From Prorocentrum cordatum (Eukaryota > Sar > Dinophyceae > Prorocentrales > Prorocentraceae), in assembly GCA_963575745.1 (NCBI GenBank), contig CAUYUJ010017922.1, positions 125,001 through 189,000 of the forward strand: a stretch of 64,000 bases of DNA. The letters run 5' to 3'. Numbering within the stretch: position 1 is the first letter of the stretch; each line of letters starts with the position of its first letter. Of this stretch, positions 31,640-40,985 are shown piece by piece. The notes under the pieces are model-generated. The model saw only the letters and a program-made list of their open reading frames with translations, was not told the DNA's origin and ran no database searches. A program made the translations under genes and the position numbers.

Positions 31640-32460
31640 ATCCCTGCATGCTGGTAGTTCCGTTAGTGGAACCAGTAAATGAGTTCGGAGTATCAATGGG
31701 TGAGTTACGTGTAGACGTTGTCCTACGCCTGCGTCGCCGCCCAGCGTAGCGGCGTAGGCCTTTATGAGTAGGCCGACGGGTCGTAGCCTCCATAGGTCGA
31801 GTAACGCACGTCTCACTCGAGCAACGGTGGGTACTGGACGTTCGTGCGTAACTACTGCTCCTTGATGGTGGAGTAGCCCCAATACGTGCCGCCGTGTAGG
31901 AGTCGTGAAAATTGATTAGGGTCACGGGTTGACCCGGGGTAAATGCAGTGTGGTCGTAAAGTGCGGCTGCATTGTAGCTTGCCCATTTGCGGGGGTAGCG
32001 ACGCCCACCGCGGATTCCCTTGGGCTTGGCCCATAGCGTAGAGCTAGGGCCGAAACAACCGTGCGCCGATTTGGCCCTCACCACAATGGCTTTGCGAAGG
32101 TACTTGTCCCTTCTGCAGCAGGTCCCGCCTGGACATATCGTCTCCTCCTGCTGTGGTGGTAATCCTCTGGCCGAACGGCGCCATTGCCCTTTTGACCTTG
32201 ATCGGCGGTCCCTGCTGCACCGGGGATGAGGTGGATCACAAGGCATCTCGTAAGCCAGCTGCGATGTCTGCGATCTGTCTGTAGTCCTTCTCCGTAGTGA
32301 TGTCCACCCATGCTCGGTTGCCTTGCTCCAGTAGTTTGCTCGTGATCCGTAAGGGCTTCGCCCCCTGCCGCCGGCCCCCCTCTCTTAGAATGGGACTTGC
32401 CAGAGCTGCGTTGGGATGTCTAGACGCTGACGTAAAGCAATGTCGGGACTTCACGCGAGG
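31640..32460 (-). pseudogene. Unrecognised LINE segment between Gag-like and RNase H parts
   Basis: The best protein-like stretch is in the frame with DKYLRKAIVVRAKSAHG, WASYNAAALYDHTAFTPGQ and PVTLINFHDSYTAARIGAT (about 32,150-31,860). Upstream in another frame is NRAWVDITTEKDYRQIADIA. I recognise no domain. Frames shift at least twice before RNase H begins. Confidence 0.4.
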
Positions 32461-32467
32461 CCAATGT

Positions 32468-32690
32468 CAATTTACGAGGGTGTATGGCTTCGGTGGCGCG
32501 AATATCAGGTGATTTACGATGGTTTATGGCTTCGGGGACGCGGATATTGCATAATTTGCAAAGGGGTGTATGGCCTCGGGGGCGCAAGCATTGCGTAATT
32601 TACCAAGGTTTATGGCCTCGGGGACGCGAATTCGGAGCAATTTACGAGGGAGTATGGCCTCGGGGCGCGAATATCATGTATTTGCACGTG
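32468..32690. repeat. 42 bp tandem repeat, five units
   Basis: The landmark TATGGC recurs at 32,483, 32,525, 32,569, 32,611 and 32,653. The unit is close to AATTTACGAGGGTGTATGGC followed by CTCGGGGACGCGAATATTG. It lies in the spacer between two LINE coding blocks and probably expanded after insertion. Confidence 0.88.
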
Positions 32691-32772
32691 TCCCACGCCC
32701 CCCCAGGAATTCAGACAACGCGATCTGAGCGTGGTACAAAAGCTGGTTTGGGGCTCCCCACCCCTCGCGCGT

Positions 32773-33705
32773 TCAGCAACAGTTTACAGTAGGAAGCAGA
32801 AAGCAGGACTGTAAGATTGGAGACTTGAAACGGGAACTGGTGCAGGGAGCATAAATGCCTAATCTTCGCAGCCTGATGGCCCCGCAAGGGGGCTGGCGGA
32901 TCTCGCCAGCGAGGTCTGAATGGGTTTTCTTGGCCATGTCGTACAGGAATTCGGCGAGCAGTGGTTTCTGGTTCAGGGGTGACACAGCAGCCAGCTTGAC
33001 AGCGAGGGCGCGGTGGGCCGTATCATTGTCCTCCTGCTGTTGGCGCACGTCGTAGTAGGAGGCGGATGTTGGTGCCTTGGGTGCGGGTAGTGATGGCGGC
33101 CGACAGTAACCTGGACTGCGTTCCGGGTTGGCGCCATGCTCCAAGCCGCTCATACCCGCTACCCAGGGGAACACGTATCATTCCGTCTGGAAACCTTCGT
33201 CGGTCGAGGAGGTGGTGGGCGGGGGTGGGAGCGCCGACCCTATCATTTGCATGACGTATGCTTCGTCTGCGTCGACTTTGGTCTGCTCGCGGCCATCCTC
33301 TTGGTCCAGTGCCAGGGAAGTCGGTGTTGGTGCGTTTACGAGTTGTTGCTGTAACATCTCCTCCTTTTGTGCCTGGTGCTTTCGTTTCCGCTCTTCCACC
33401 TGCGAGGGTGAGTTGAGCATCGCTTTTTGACGAAGAAGCTGGACCGACGTCGTTGTTATCTGCCAGGGCCTCTCTGTATGTTCCAGCGGTGATAGCCTGC
33501 TCGTTGTAGCCGTTGGTGGGCGGGGGGGTGTACTAAAGCCTCCCGTCGGCACTCCTGGGATCGGCGTTTGTGGGATAATTTCTTCCAAAGCAGCCGTCAG
33601 GGGGTCGTCCTGGGGCACATGGTTGGTCTCTTTAGGCGGCGTGCTGACTGCCCTGGTGCGTCGTGGCGGCGTAGCGACTGCGAAGTGCAAGGGCACCGTG
33701 AGCGT
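32773..33705 (-). pseudogene. C-terminal part of the LINE Gag-like ORF
   Basis: A Pro/Thr-rich stretch (DPLTAALEEIIPQTPIPGVP) leads to QVEERKRKHQAQKEEMLQQQ and EAYVMQMIGSALPPPPTT. One in-frame TGA at 33,178-33,180 is followed, in frame, by YVFPWVAGMSGLEHGANPER, TAHRALAVKLAAVSPLNQKP and LLAEFLYDMAKKTHSDLAGE. The conserved-looking sequence on both sides of the stop says it is a recent lesion. It likely contributes to the ribonucleoprotein particle of the element, an inference from position. Confidence 0.6.
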
Positions 33706-33819
33706 TATTTGCGCTGGTGGGGGGGGGGCTGTGGAAGCTTGGCGTGGTCCTTTTTGTCGTTGTAATGGATATCCCAGAGGCTGATAGTATCGGCTGAAGT
33801 GGTAGCGGCGGCTGGGCGT

Positions 33820-35300
33820 GGCTCTAAAGGACCGCCGGGGATGAAGGCGTACTGTCTATCGGACATACTGTCCATCCTGCTAGTGAGCACTGCATCCGCA
33901 GGCTCAGCGTTTGATGTAAAGGGGGCCTCGGCGTTGCTACGTAGGTTGGTTGTGGCTGTCTGGGCGTTTTTTGTGAAGTCCTCGTAGGTGGTGGAGCTGC
34001 TGTACCAGGTCTTGTTGTACGAATAGGCTTTCCTGGCATTCGTGCTGGTATTTCTGTATGGTCTCGTTGTCCTGGTGTTGCCTGTTCTTAGACTGTCGGT
34101 GGCGCTCGCTCATCTCAAGTACGAGTAGCTGCTCGGTCTTCTGGCATTCCTCATGCAGCCTGTGAACGGCAGCTTCCTGTTCGCTGTAGCTGGTCTGCAG
34201 GCCCATCTCCTCCAACTGTAGTTGCTGATGCCAAAGGTACAGGTACGCGTTCTTTCTGTCCGAGGTGGAGAGATTGGAGCTCTTCCTCAGAATTTGACGC
34301 CAGATGGATATCACGAGTGCCATAGTCCTCGGCTTGTTGCGTGAGGTGTCGTCCCATGAAGTCAATCTGGGTGCGGAGCTCCTCGTTGTCCTTCATTGAC
34401 TGTGCGAGCTTGTCGTAGACGGCTCCTTGCTCCGCGTGTAGTTGGCGTGCCTCGTGATGTTCACACTCGAGTCTGGCCTGATGCGTCGCCGTGGCAAGCT
34501 CACTGTGCGCCTGCTGGTGGTGGAGCATGTGGTGTTCTGTGATTCGGGTCTGCGTGGTGAGGTTCTCCTCGTATCGCGCGAGCTGCTCGTTCTGCCGAAG
34601 TAGAACCTGCTCGGCGTGGCGGTGTTGCTCTTGATACTCGTCCGATTTCGTCCTGATCTGGTGAAGGTCCTGGTAGAGCTCGTGGTACTCCGTGGTCAGC
34701 TCGTGGTGTCGTTTGTTGCCGTCAACAGTCTTGTTCTTGAGGCGCTCGATCTCGGCTGATTATTCGTGACACTCCTCTTGAAAATTGACTTCGTACGGCA
34801 AGGTCGAGGTCGGGGCTTGGTAGAATGCCCATTGTGTCGGCTTGGACTGCTTGAGTCTGGTGATCGTAAGGTCTTTCTCCAGCTCGGAGTTCTCGCAAAA
34901 GCGGAGACGGGAGTCCTTCCGCGGGTAATTTTCCTGTAGTTCGTTGTAGCGGATGCTGGACATGGTGCATTGTTCCTCGGCGTATTTCGTTCTGTTTTGT
35001 TTTTCGTGGATGTCGACCTTGTGTTGGGCGTAACATTGTATGAGTTCGGCGGATGAACTCTCAAGGCCATCTCGGAGCAATGTGATGAGTTTGTCTTTGT
35101 ACCGTGTAGACTCGGAGCAGGCGTTCTTGTTGGTAAGTTGTCTCAGCAGATCTGCGCAGTGTGCATCCAGCCCCATCGTGCTTCTCTTCTTTACTGCGTA
35201 TCAACTTGTGTAGTTCGTTGATACGCCCCTCCGTAGAGGCGTTGGTGGCGGCTTCGGCGTTGCGGATCTCGTCGTTGAGAGCCGCATTCATGTCTGCAAG
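33820..35300 (-). pseudogene. Coiled-coil Gag-like region of the LINE
   Basis: Pieces in shifting frames are rich in Gln, Glu, Lys and Leu heptads, for example LHEECQKTEQLLVLEMSERH, KYQHECQESLFVQQDLVQQL, ARLECEHHEARQLHAEQGAV and DELITLLRDGLE-like stretches (observed as DKLITLLRDGLESSS at about 35,080). This is a long coiled coil of several hundred residues lying after the zinc-finger start, as expected for an element ORF1 that multimerises on RNA. At least four frame changes are needed, so it is a pseudogene. Confidence 0.6.
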
Positions 35301-35509
35301 GTCCTTGATTGTGTTGCGTAGTTATGTTTATTCTTCAAGCAGTCGGTGTCTGTCAGGGACCGTGCCCATCGCTGGCGGCGTAGAGGGCCCAGGTTGGTCG
35401 CGTGGTGGGACCCTTCACTTGCGCAGGGCGTCTTCGAGTGATTTGGCTCTCTTTCTGTCCTTCTCAGCTTTCTTGTCCTTGTCGCCGGTCGCGGTCCTGG
35501 AAATGGCGA

Positions 35510-36115
35510 TCATGTACTTTTGAGGCAGCGGATGTCTCCGAGGTTGCGCGTGACATTGTGTCCTTTCTCCTTGTCTTTGTTGTACAGCTGCGCCGCTTTG
35601 TACAGGTCATCGTGGCATTTCCAGCGGTACTGGCGTAGTTCTTCTGCGTCTCGTGGTGGTTCCACGTACGAGGGGTGGGTCTTGGTCTCCTGTTCCTCGT
35701 ATGGCTTGGTCGCTTCGACTACCTTCTCGGTGGTCCTGTCAAGCTTCCAAGCAGGTTGCCCTCGTGTCCGACTTGAGCGCCTCGACGACCTTCCTGTACG
35801 AGGCTGGTTGCCGTTCTGGTTGCAGTCACCCTGCTCCCAGGTCCACTGGTTCCCGCAGTAACAGATCCAGAGCTTGTTGGGAGCGTTTCTGCCGCAGCCT
35901 TTGCATTTCCAGCAGCTGGTCTTCGTTGTGGTCTGTCGGCCTCGCTCTCTAGGGATGGAGAAATCGCGCAGTGAGTCTCTCCCGCCGCGGGGTGCGGAGC
36001 GGTCTCTGTAACTGGAGCCCGTCTGGTTGGAGTCTTTGGGCGCCATCTTGGATTGGTGGTGGTCAAGTAGACGTGCTGCGGCAGCAACTCGTAGTAATGT
36101 CCTCGCAGCCACCCG
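35510..36115 (-). pseudogene. Zinc-finger N-terminus of the LINE ORF1
   Basis: About 200 codons, the longest undisturbed block near the 5' end. After KMAPKDSNQTGSSYRDRSAP comes TSCWKCKGCGRNAPNKLWIC, then YCGNQWTWEQ: a W-x-C-x2-C-G-x2-N...C-x-C-G pattern like RanBP2-type or similar small zinc fingers, which bind single-stranded RNA. A basic Arg/Ser-rich stretch follows (TGRSSRRSSRTRG). The closest start that fits is the ATG of KMAPKDS at about 36,045. From memory the W-K-C-x-x-C-G signature is common in dinoflagellate retroelements. Confidence 0.65.
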
Positions 36116-36429
36116 TTGTCTCCGGGCGTGCCTGTGCCAGGCAGGTGGTTTAGTTGTTGTCGTTGTAGGCGTGGGCCCCTAGGGGTCTGACGTAGAATAG
36201 GTACATGCGGGCAACGATGTCGTGGAGGAGCGTGTAAAGCTCAGTGTGGATGGGCAACTACAGCGGGTACTTGGAGATCCGAGTGCCGTAAATGCTGTAC
36301 GGCGAGTAGACAGTGAAGAAGTAGCGGGCAGGGTACCTCTTCTCCGCGGGCGTATGGCGCCGCGCTGGGCGCTGCCCGGCCGTGGCGGGGGGTACACTCC
36401 CTCCCTCCCGGCGGCCTCGGTTGAAACGC

Positions 36430-36630
36430 CGCCCCTCCTCCTCTTCCTCCTGCTCCGTCTCCTGCTCCTCATCATCATCGTCCTCATCCTCCTCCTCCTC
36501 CTCCTCCTCCTCCTCCTCCTCATTCTCCTCCTCCTCGTCATCATCATCATCATCATCCTCATCCTCGTCCTCCTCTTCCCCCTCCTCCTCCTCCTCCTCG
36601 TCCTCCTCTTCCTCCCCCTCCTCCTCTCCA
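36430..36630. repeat. (CTC)n / CATCAT microsatellite between two head-to-head LINEs
   Basis: CTC repeats with a CATCATCAT run at 36,538-36,558. It separates the 5' end of the minus-strand LINE from the 5' end of the plus-strand LINE. Confidence 0.92.
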
Positions 36631-36647
36631 TAGACATGTGGCTCAAG
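36628..36647 (+). other. Possible relict dinoflagellate spliced leader
   Basis: CCATAGACATGTGGCTCAAG aligns with the conserved dinoflagellate spliced leader CCGTAGCCATTTTGGCTCAAG with one gap and three mismatches, keeping GGCTCAAG exact. It follows directly on a polypyrimidine tract and precedes the plus-strand LINE ORF1. Relict leaders arise when trans-spliced mRNAs are reverse transcribed into the genome (established for dinoflagellates). Chance similarity is possible at this length. Confidence 0.45.
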
Positions 36648-36843
36648 GATAAGCTTTGTGAAGGGTTTGGGTACCCGAGAATCAGCGATTAGCGTTGGAC
36701 CCCCCCGTCACGATCGGTTCAGATTACTTGGGGCGCGCGCCCACGGTTCACAGCCATTCTGCTCCAATTAGGACGGGGCCACTGCGGGCCGATGTGTGCG
36801 CGGGCACCGCTGGCAGCGCTGCTGATGGTGATGACCGTGATCG

Positions 36844-37890
36844 TTGCGACCTCGCCTCGGGATCTGGAGACTGCGGCTCGTCCTCGTCTTCCCGAGAGCA
36901 ATCGAGGAGCGGGGAACAGCGCCGCCGCAAGCGCCGCGAGCGCCAATCTCGCGATCGCACCCGCCCAGGAGGCGGATCGCGAGGCGGCCGAGGGCAGCGC
37001 TCGTTGCGGCCCATCAGCAGGAGGCCTTCTTGGAGCAGGAGGCAGCCTACCCCACGCTGCCGTCGCAGCATGCAGCCGCGCCGCTCGACCCGTGGGCGGC
37101 GGCGGCAGCTGGATTCGGCGCCGCTCCTGCGAGGCCTGGCGTTCCGAGGTCTGCTCCTGGCACGCCCGTCGGAGGCATGGTCACTCCTCGCTCGCAGCTG
37201 GGCGGTCGGGGCGCCGGCGTCAGGCACGAGAAAGAGCCAGCCGAGACCGCTGCTGCAATTTCGGACTTGTGGATGTCGCTCTTCGATGAGTTGCGCTCCA
37301 GCCAGGATCGCTTCCTCCTCAGCATGGACAAGAGCTTGGGAGGGCATGCAGCGCGCGCTGGAGCGGCGCAGATCCTGGAGAACCGCCAGCAGAAGGCCGA
37401 GCGCATCCAGCGGCAGCAAGCCGAGGATATAAAACGGCTGGAGGACGAGATGCGGAGGCGCCAGCAGCAGATGGATAATATTCTGGCGAAGCATTGCGCC
37501 GACATGGCGCAGCAGCAGCGCGAGCTCGGCGCGGTGGCAGCGGGCGCTCCGCAGCCGCCTGGAGCTGGGCCAACCTGGAGCCGTGGGATCGACCGTGCGG
37601 TTCTGGCCATCACCTCCGAGGCCCCACTCCTGCGCGCGGCGGTGGAGCAGGCCGTGGCGCCTGTGCTCGGCGACTCGCAGCTGGCTGACGTCTCCCAGGT
37701 TGAAGGTGACGACGTGGGCCAGCGCTTCGCGGTCAGGATGGCGGGCGACGCGGGCCTGGCCGAGCGTCGTGTCCGCGAGCTCGCGGCCACGCGTCGCGGT
37801 GGCGGTCCCGGCGGCACTCGGCGTCAGGTTTCGGCCACCACCCACGGCCCCGACGGGCCACGCCGCGCCGTTGCTTTGCAGCAAGGATAA
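36844..37890 (+). pseudogene. LINE ORF1 (coiled coil plus RNA-binding-like part)
   Basis: An open frame of 348 codons, though it starts at a TTG, so the true start is unknown. The first third is Arg/Ala/Pro-rich. ISDLWMSLFDELRSSQDRFL starts an alpha-helical part, and AERIQRQQAEDIKRLEDEMR with RRRQQQMDNILAKHCADMAQ forms a clear coiled coil at residues ~190-240. QRFAVRMAGDAGLAERRVRE begins a segment that in related elements leads into an RRM-like RNA-binding fold. Its role would be element RNA packaging. The frame ends at a TAA and protein-like sequence continues in another frame. Confidence 0.6.
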
Positions 37891-37892
37891 GA

Positions 37893-38182
37893 ATTCGCGC
37901 CAGGCGTCACACGAGATCACGCCCAAGAAGATGCGGCGGACGCTGGGAAGAGCCCCATCGAAGCGCATCTTCGTCGATCCCGTCGGCCCCGCCCAATGGG
38001 AGGGCGCACTGTCAATGGCGTGGCAGCCACAGGTCAAGATTGTGATCGAGGGCCCTGGTGCACCGCCTGTTGTCCAGCGGACTGCCGCCGTCTTCTGTCG
38101 CCGCCAGCTCCCTCGCAAGGAACTACAGCAGATGGTGGACCCCGTCCTCCTGGCTCCGACGACTGCGGAGCGGTGCCTCTGA
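37893..38182 (+). pseudogene. LINE ORF1 C-terminal continuation
   Basis: The open frame ending at 38,182 contains SRQASHEITPKKMRRTLGRA, KRIFVDPVGPAQWEGALSMA and WQPQVKIVIEGPGAPPVVQR. The pattern of a basic helix, then a short F-V-D strand and the strand W-x-P-x-V-x-I resembles the end of dinoflagellate LINE ORF1 proteins as I remember them. It is out of frame with the preceding block, implying one frameshift. Confidence 0.5.
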
Positions 38183-38393
38183 CCAGGCCACCGCCCACGG
38201 GGGGCGACGACGGCGCGACGAGGGCGCCGCATTACCAGGGGGGGGGGCCCGATCATGGCGACGCTCCCGCAGCGCCAGGAGAAGGACCCGTTCGCGGCAA
38301 CGGCGATGTTGCAGGGCCCCAGACGGCCGCGGTTAACTTTGCGCTCACCTCGGCCACGCGGAACGCGCGGGCGCTGCGCCACCAGGGCGGGCA

Positions 38394-38720
38394 TTGCGAG
38401 GGCCTCGGCGGATTTCCTCGCCAAGTTTTAAAATGTTTTTGAAGCGCGACTCGGTCATCCCGGGCCTCCAGGAGGCGCGCGGCCCACGCGTCCGTCGAGC
38501 TTCTCGAGCACGCGGGCATCCGAGCTCGAGTCTTTACGCCGTCATGTGGGGTGAACAAGAGGACTCACGCGGGTTCGCCATTCTCTTCCCCGCGTGCGGG
38601 GCCGATAGACGGAGTGCAGCAGGGTAAGTCAACATTGCTTCCCAGCAGGGTTATGCGCATCCGTGCTCGGTTCAGCGATGACTCGGGGAGACCCCGGTCG
38701 CTCGTTCATTGGAGGATTCA
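38394..38720 (+). pseudogene. LINE endonuclease fragment
   Basis: In one frame, SVIPGLQEARG matches the catalytic Glu segment of EEP nucleases (L-Q-E-x-H/R-G), and YAVMWGEQEDSRGFAILFP matches the following strand pair (G-G/F-x-A-I-L). In a second frame, VMRIRARFSDDSGRPRSLVH follows. The remaining nuclease motifs are not visible, so this is a broken, partial domain. Confidence 0.55.
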
Positions 38721-39148
38721 AAACCACGGCCCAGAACGGCGGCACCCAGCGCCGCGTCCTCGGAGACGACGCGGGGCCCCATCGCGGCCGCCGCGCCCAT
38801 CGCGGGCAACCTCAATCGCGGCGACAAGCTGGAGAATTGCCGTTTTGGCGACGAAGGCCCCCCACGATCGGTCGACACAGCTCGGCGCCCGCAGGAGCAA
38901 CGACGGCAGCGCTGCCTGGGGGGCGCCGCGGAGATGGCGGCTCCAAGGGCGGCCCACTGGCACGCCGGGCCCCAGAGCGCGACTGGGAGCGACCGCGCCT
39001 CCTTGGGCGCCCCGCCAAGGCTGGCGACGCAGCGTGTCCAGCAGCGCGGGGCGCCGGGCGAGCCTGAGGAGCTGCATTGGGGCGGCGCCCTGCGCGCACC
39101 CCGGGGCCCAACTAAACTTGCCCCGATCCACCAGGGAATCGTGAACTT

Positions 39149-40025
39149 ATGTTCAAAGAGAAGTTGACTCAGTACGCGGCGGCGCTGGATATGTCGTCGC
39201 GAGCCCCGCCCGACACGCACCAGGTCTACGCGCGGGTCGCGCAGGCGGCGGCGGCGGAGACTCGCGACGCGCAGCCACGGGGCCAGGAGCGAGGACATTC
39301 AGGCCGAGCTGGACTGGGGGGCGCTGGCCCCCCTGAGCTACGGCTTCGCGCACGCATTCTCGTCGCTCCTCCACGACTCGCTGCGACGGGCGCTGGAGGC
39401 GTGGCAGTTGCCGCTTGGCCTGGGGCCCCTGCCCCTGGAGACCTACGCCGATGTGGAGGCGGCGGGGACGAGGCCCAGCCATTGGGTCCTTGTCGCGATA
39501 CTGCGCGGGATCCTGCAAGGCGACCCGCTCTCGGGATCGACGTTCGCGATTGGGGTGCAGCCGTTCATGGAGGCGCTCGGGCAGCAGCTGGAGGCCCTGG
39601 CACAAGGCCTGACCTACTGGTGCGCCGACGACGTCTATGCGCTCGTCTTCGGCAGGAGGGGACTTCGCACGCTGGCGCGGATCTCCCGCCTTGCGGAGCG
39701 CTTAGCTGGGTTCCAGCCCCAGCCCAAGCAATGCGCGGCCGCCCCGCTCTGGGCCCGAGGAGTGCGGCTGGGGCTCCTTCGACGTGGCTCCGGTCGTGGA
39801 ACTGATGGGGCGTTTCGTTGGACTTGGCGCGACGGTGCCAGTCTGTCCTCTCCTACAAGGCTCAGCTCTGGCCGATGCCGCCGCTCCTGGTCGAGGACGA
39901 GCCGCTCTTGGAGCCTGCTGAGGCGAACACCTTCTACCACATGGAGGTGCTGCGGGGGCCGCGCTGCGCGCCGACTTCCGAGTTCCCGGGGGCGCCCCCA
40001 ACGCGCGCGGCAGCGTCACCGTTGA
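39149..40025 (+). pseudogene. LINE reverse transcriptase fragment
   Basis: The frame starting near 39,149 contains KEKLTQYAAALD and PPDTHQVYARVAQAAAAETR. A frame change near 39,400 leads to VAILRGILQGDPLSGSTFAI (the Q-G-D-P-L-S motif B region, about 39,510-39,545), and then TYWCADDVYALVF at about 39,610-39,645, which is motif C with Cys replacing the usual Tyr or Phe before A-D-D. The catalytic Asp pair is kept. LARISRLAERLAGFQPQPKQ continues into the thumb. Palm motif A is not recognisable. This is a member of a different LINE lineage from the minus-strand element, judged by QGDPLSG versus GSRPRSSLADF. Confidence 0.8.
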
Positions 40026-40330
40026 AGACGCAGCGGCGGGCGGGGAGGCACCTGAATGAGGTGGCCCGGCGCAGATTGCCGCTGGCGCGCAGCTTGGAGA
40101 GCCAACCTCAACCTGCCTGTCGGGAGGCACCAGCTCCCGCGGTCACGCTCGCGCGTGCGCCGGCGGCAGGGCGCGAGTTGCTCGAAAAGAGCGGCGCCCC
40201 CCTCTTCTCTTGCGATTGGGGCGTGGCGGGGCGGCGGGCGGGCAGGGGGAGACGGCAACGTCAGCGTGGATTCTTAGATGGCCTGCGGGCCTCCAGGGAC
40301 GGGGACCTCCCCCTCAATGGTTCGGAGTCC

Positions 40331-40849
40331 CCCCCTGGAGGCAGCCGCGGTGGCGCGGAATGAAGTGGAGCAGGTCCCGATGCGGGCGCCTCCGACCTGC
40401 AGGTGCGCGTGCAGAACGACTTGGCTTGGAGACTGGGTGACAGATACCCGCTGCCCAGCCCCAGAGTCGGGACCGCAGGTTCTGTCTGGGCTGCGATTCG
40501 CCCGACAGCCTGAAGCAGTATTTGAGGCGTGCGCCTTTCCGAGGGTTGGTGCGGTTGGCCCCAGGCCGGCCGCTGCTTGATGCTCTCCTCGTCGCCTTCG
40601 TTTTCGTCGAAACATCGCTGGAGTCGGCTCGAGGAGTGGCGCTGACGTTCCACCTGCATCGCCATCTCCACCTGGAGAGGCGCGATGCCATCAGCGGGTC
40701 GTTTTCCCCTTTGATCGTTCATTCGATCGCCAAGGCCGCTCGGCAGGCATTGACCCTTCTGGAGGCACCTCTGTCGGACAGTCGCGTACAGTGGCTAGGT
40801 AAGGATACGGGATGTGTTTGAGGACGCTCTGCCTCCTTCTCCTCCTCCT
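40331..40849. other. No gene recognised
   Basis: GC-rich sequence after the LINE. It may be eroded LINE 3' sequence, but no motif supports that. Confidence 0.35.
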
Positions 40850-40985
40850 CATCATCACAGTGATCCCTGTTCCCATCGCGCCTTCCCCTAATCATCATCA
40901 TCATCATCATCATCATCAACAACAACATCATCATCAGCAGCATCAGCATCAGCATCAGCATCATCAGCATCATCATCATTCCCAA
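40850..40985. repeat. (CAT)n / (CAG CAT)n microsatellite
   Basis: CATCATCAT with AACAAC and CAGCAT variants. Same family as 10,822-11,033. Confidence 0.92.

Larger units (their letters stand above)
21200..36115 (-). mobile_element. Very long decayed non-LTR retrotransposon (LINE)
   Basis: A run of minus-strand coding blocks with LINE signatures, in element order: zinc-finger ORF1 (~36.1-35.5 kb), coiled-coil Gag-like region (35.3-33.8), Pro-rich tail and helical domain (33.7-32.8), RNase H (31.4-30.9), EEP endonuclease (30.8-29.9), reverse transcriptase (29.8-27.6), zinc fingers (27.4-26.8), GPPCETWS domain (26.6-26.0) and an unrecognised protein (25.7-21.2). Many frameshifts and single stop codons break the frames, so it is inactive. 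The RNase H lies before the endonuclease, whereas most LINEs carry it after the reverse transcriptase. The unit may be composite: the 25.7-21.2 kb part could be a different gene. Repeat insertions lie at 22,280-24,208 and 32,470-32,690. Confidence 0.8.
36648..40330 (+). mobile_element. Decayed LINE, plus strand
   Basis: ORF1-like coiled coil (36.8-37.9 kb), a continuation with a conserved C-terminal fold (37.9-38.2), endonuclease fragments (38.4-38.7), and a reverse transcriptase fragment (39.15-40.0) follow in the usual LINE order. It is shorter and more decayed than the minus-strand LINE. No RNase H, zinc-finger or GPPCETWS block is seen after the reverse transcriptase, so it is truncated or eroded at the 3' side. 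No target-site duplication was found. Confidence 0.75.

Noticed and set aside
21631-33180. Reassigned UAG/UGA codons as the explanation for stops in the LINE
   Set aside because: All three stop codons occur, frameshifts are also frequent, RNase H catalytic residues are lost, and intact frames elsewhere in the window end at normal stops. Decay is simpler.
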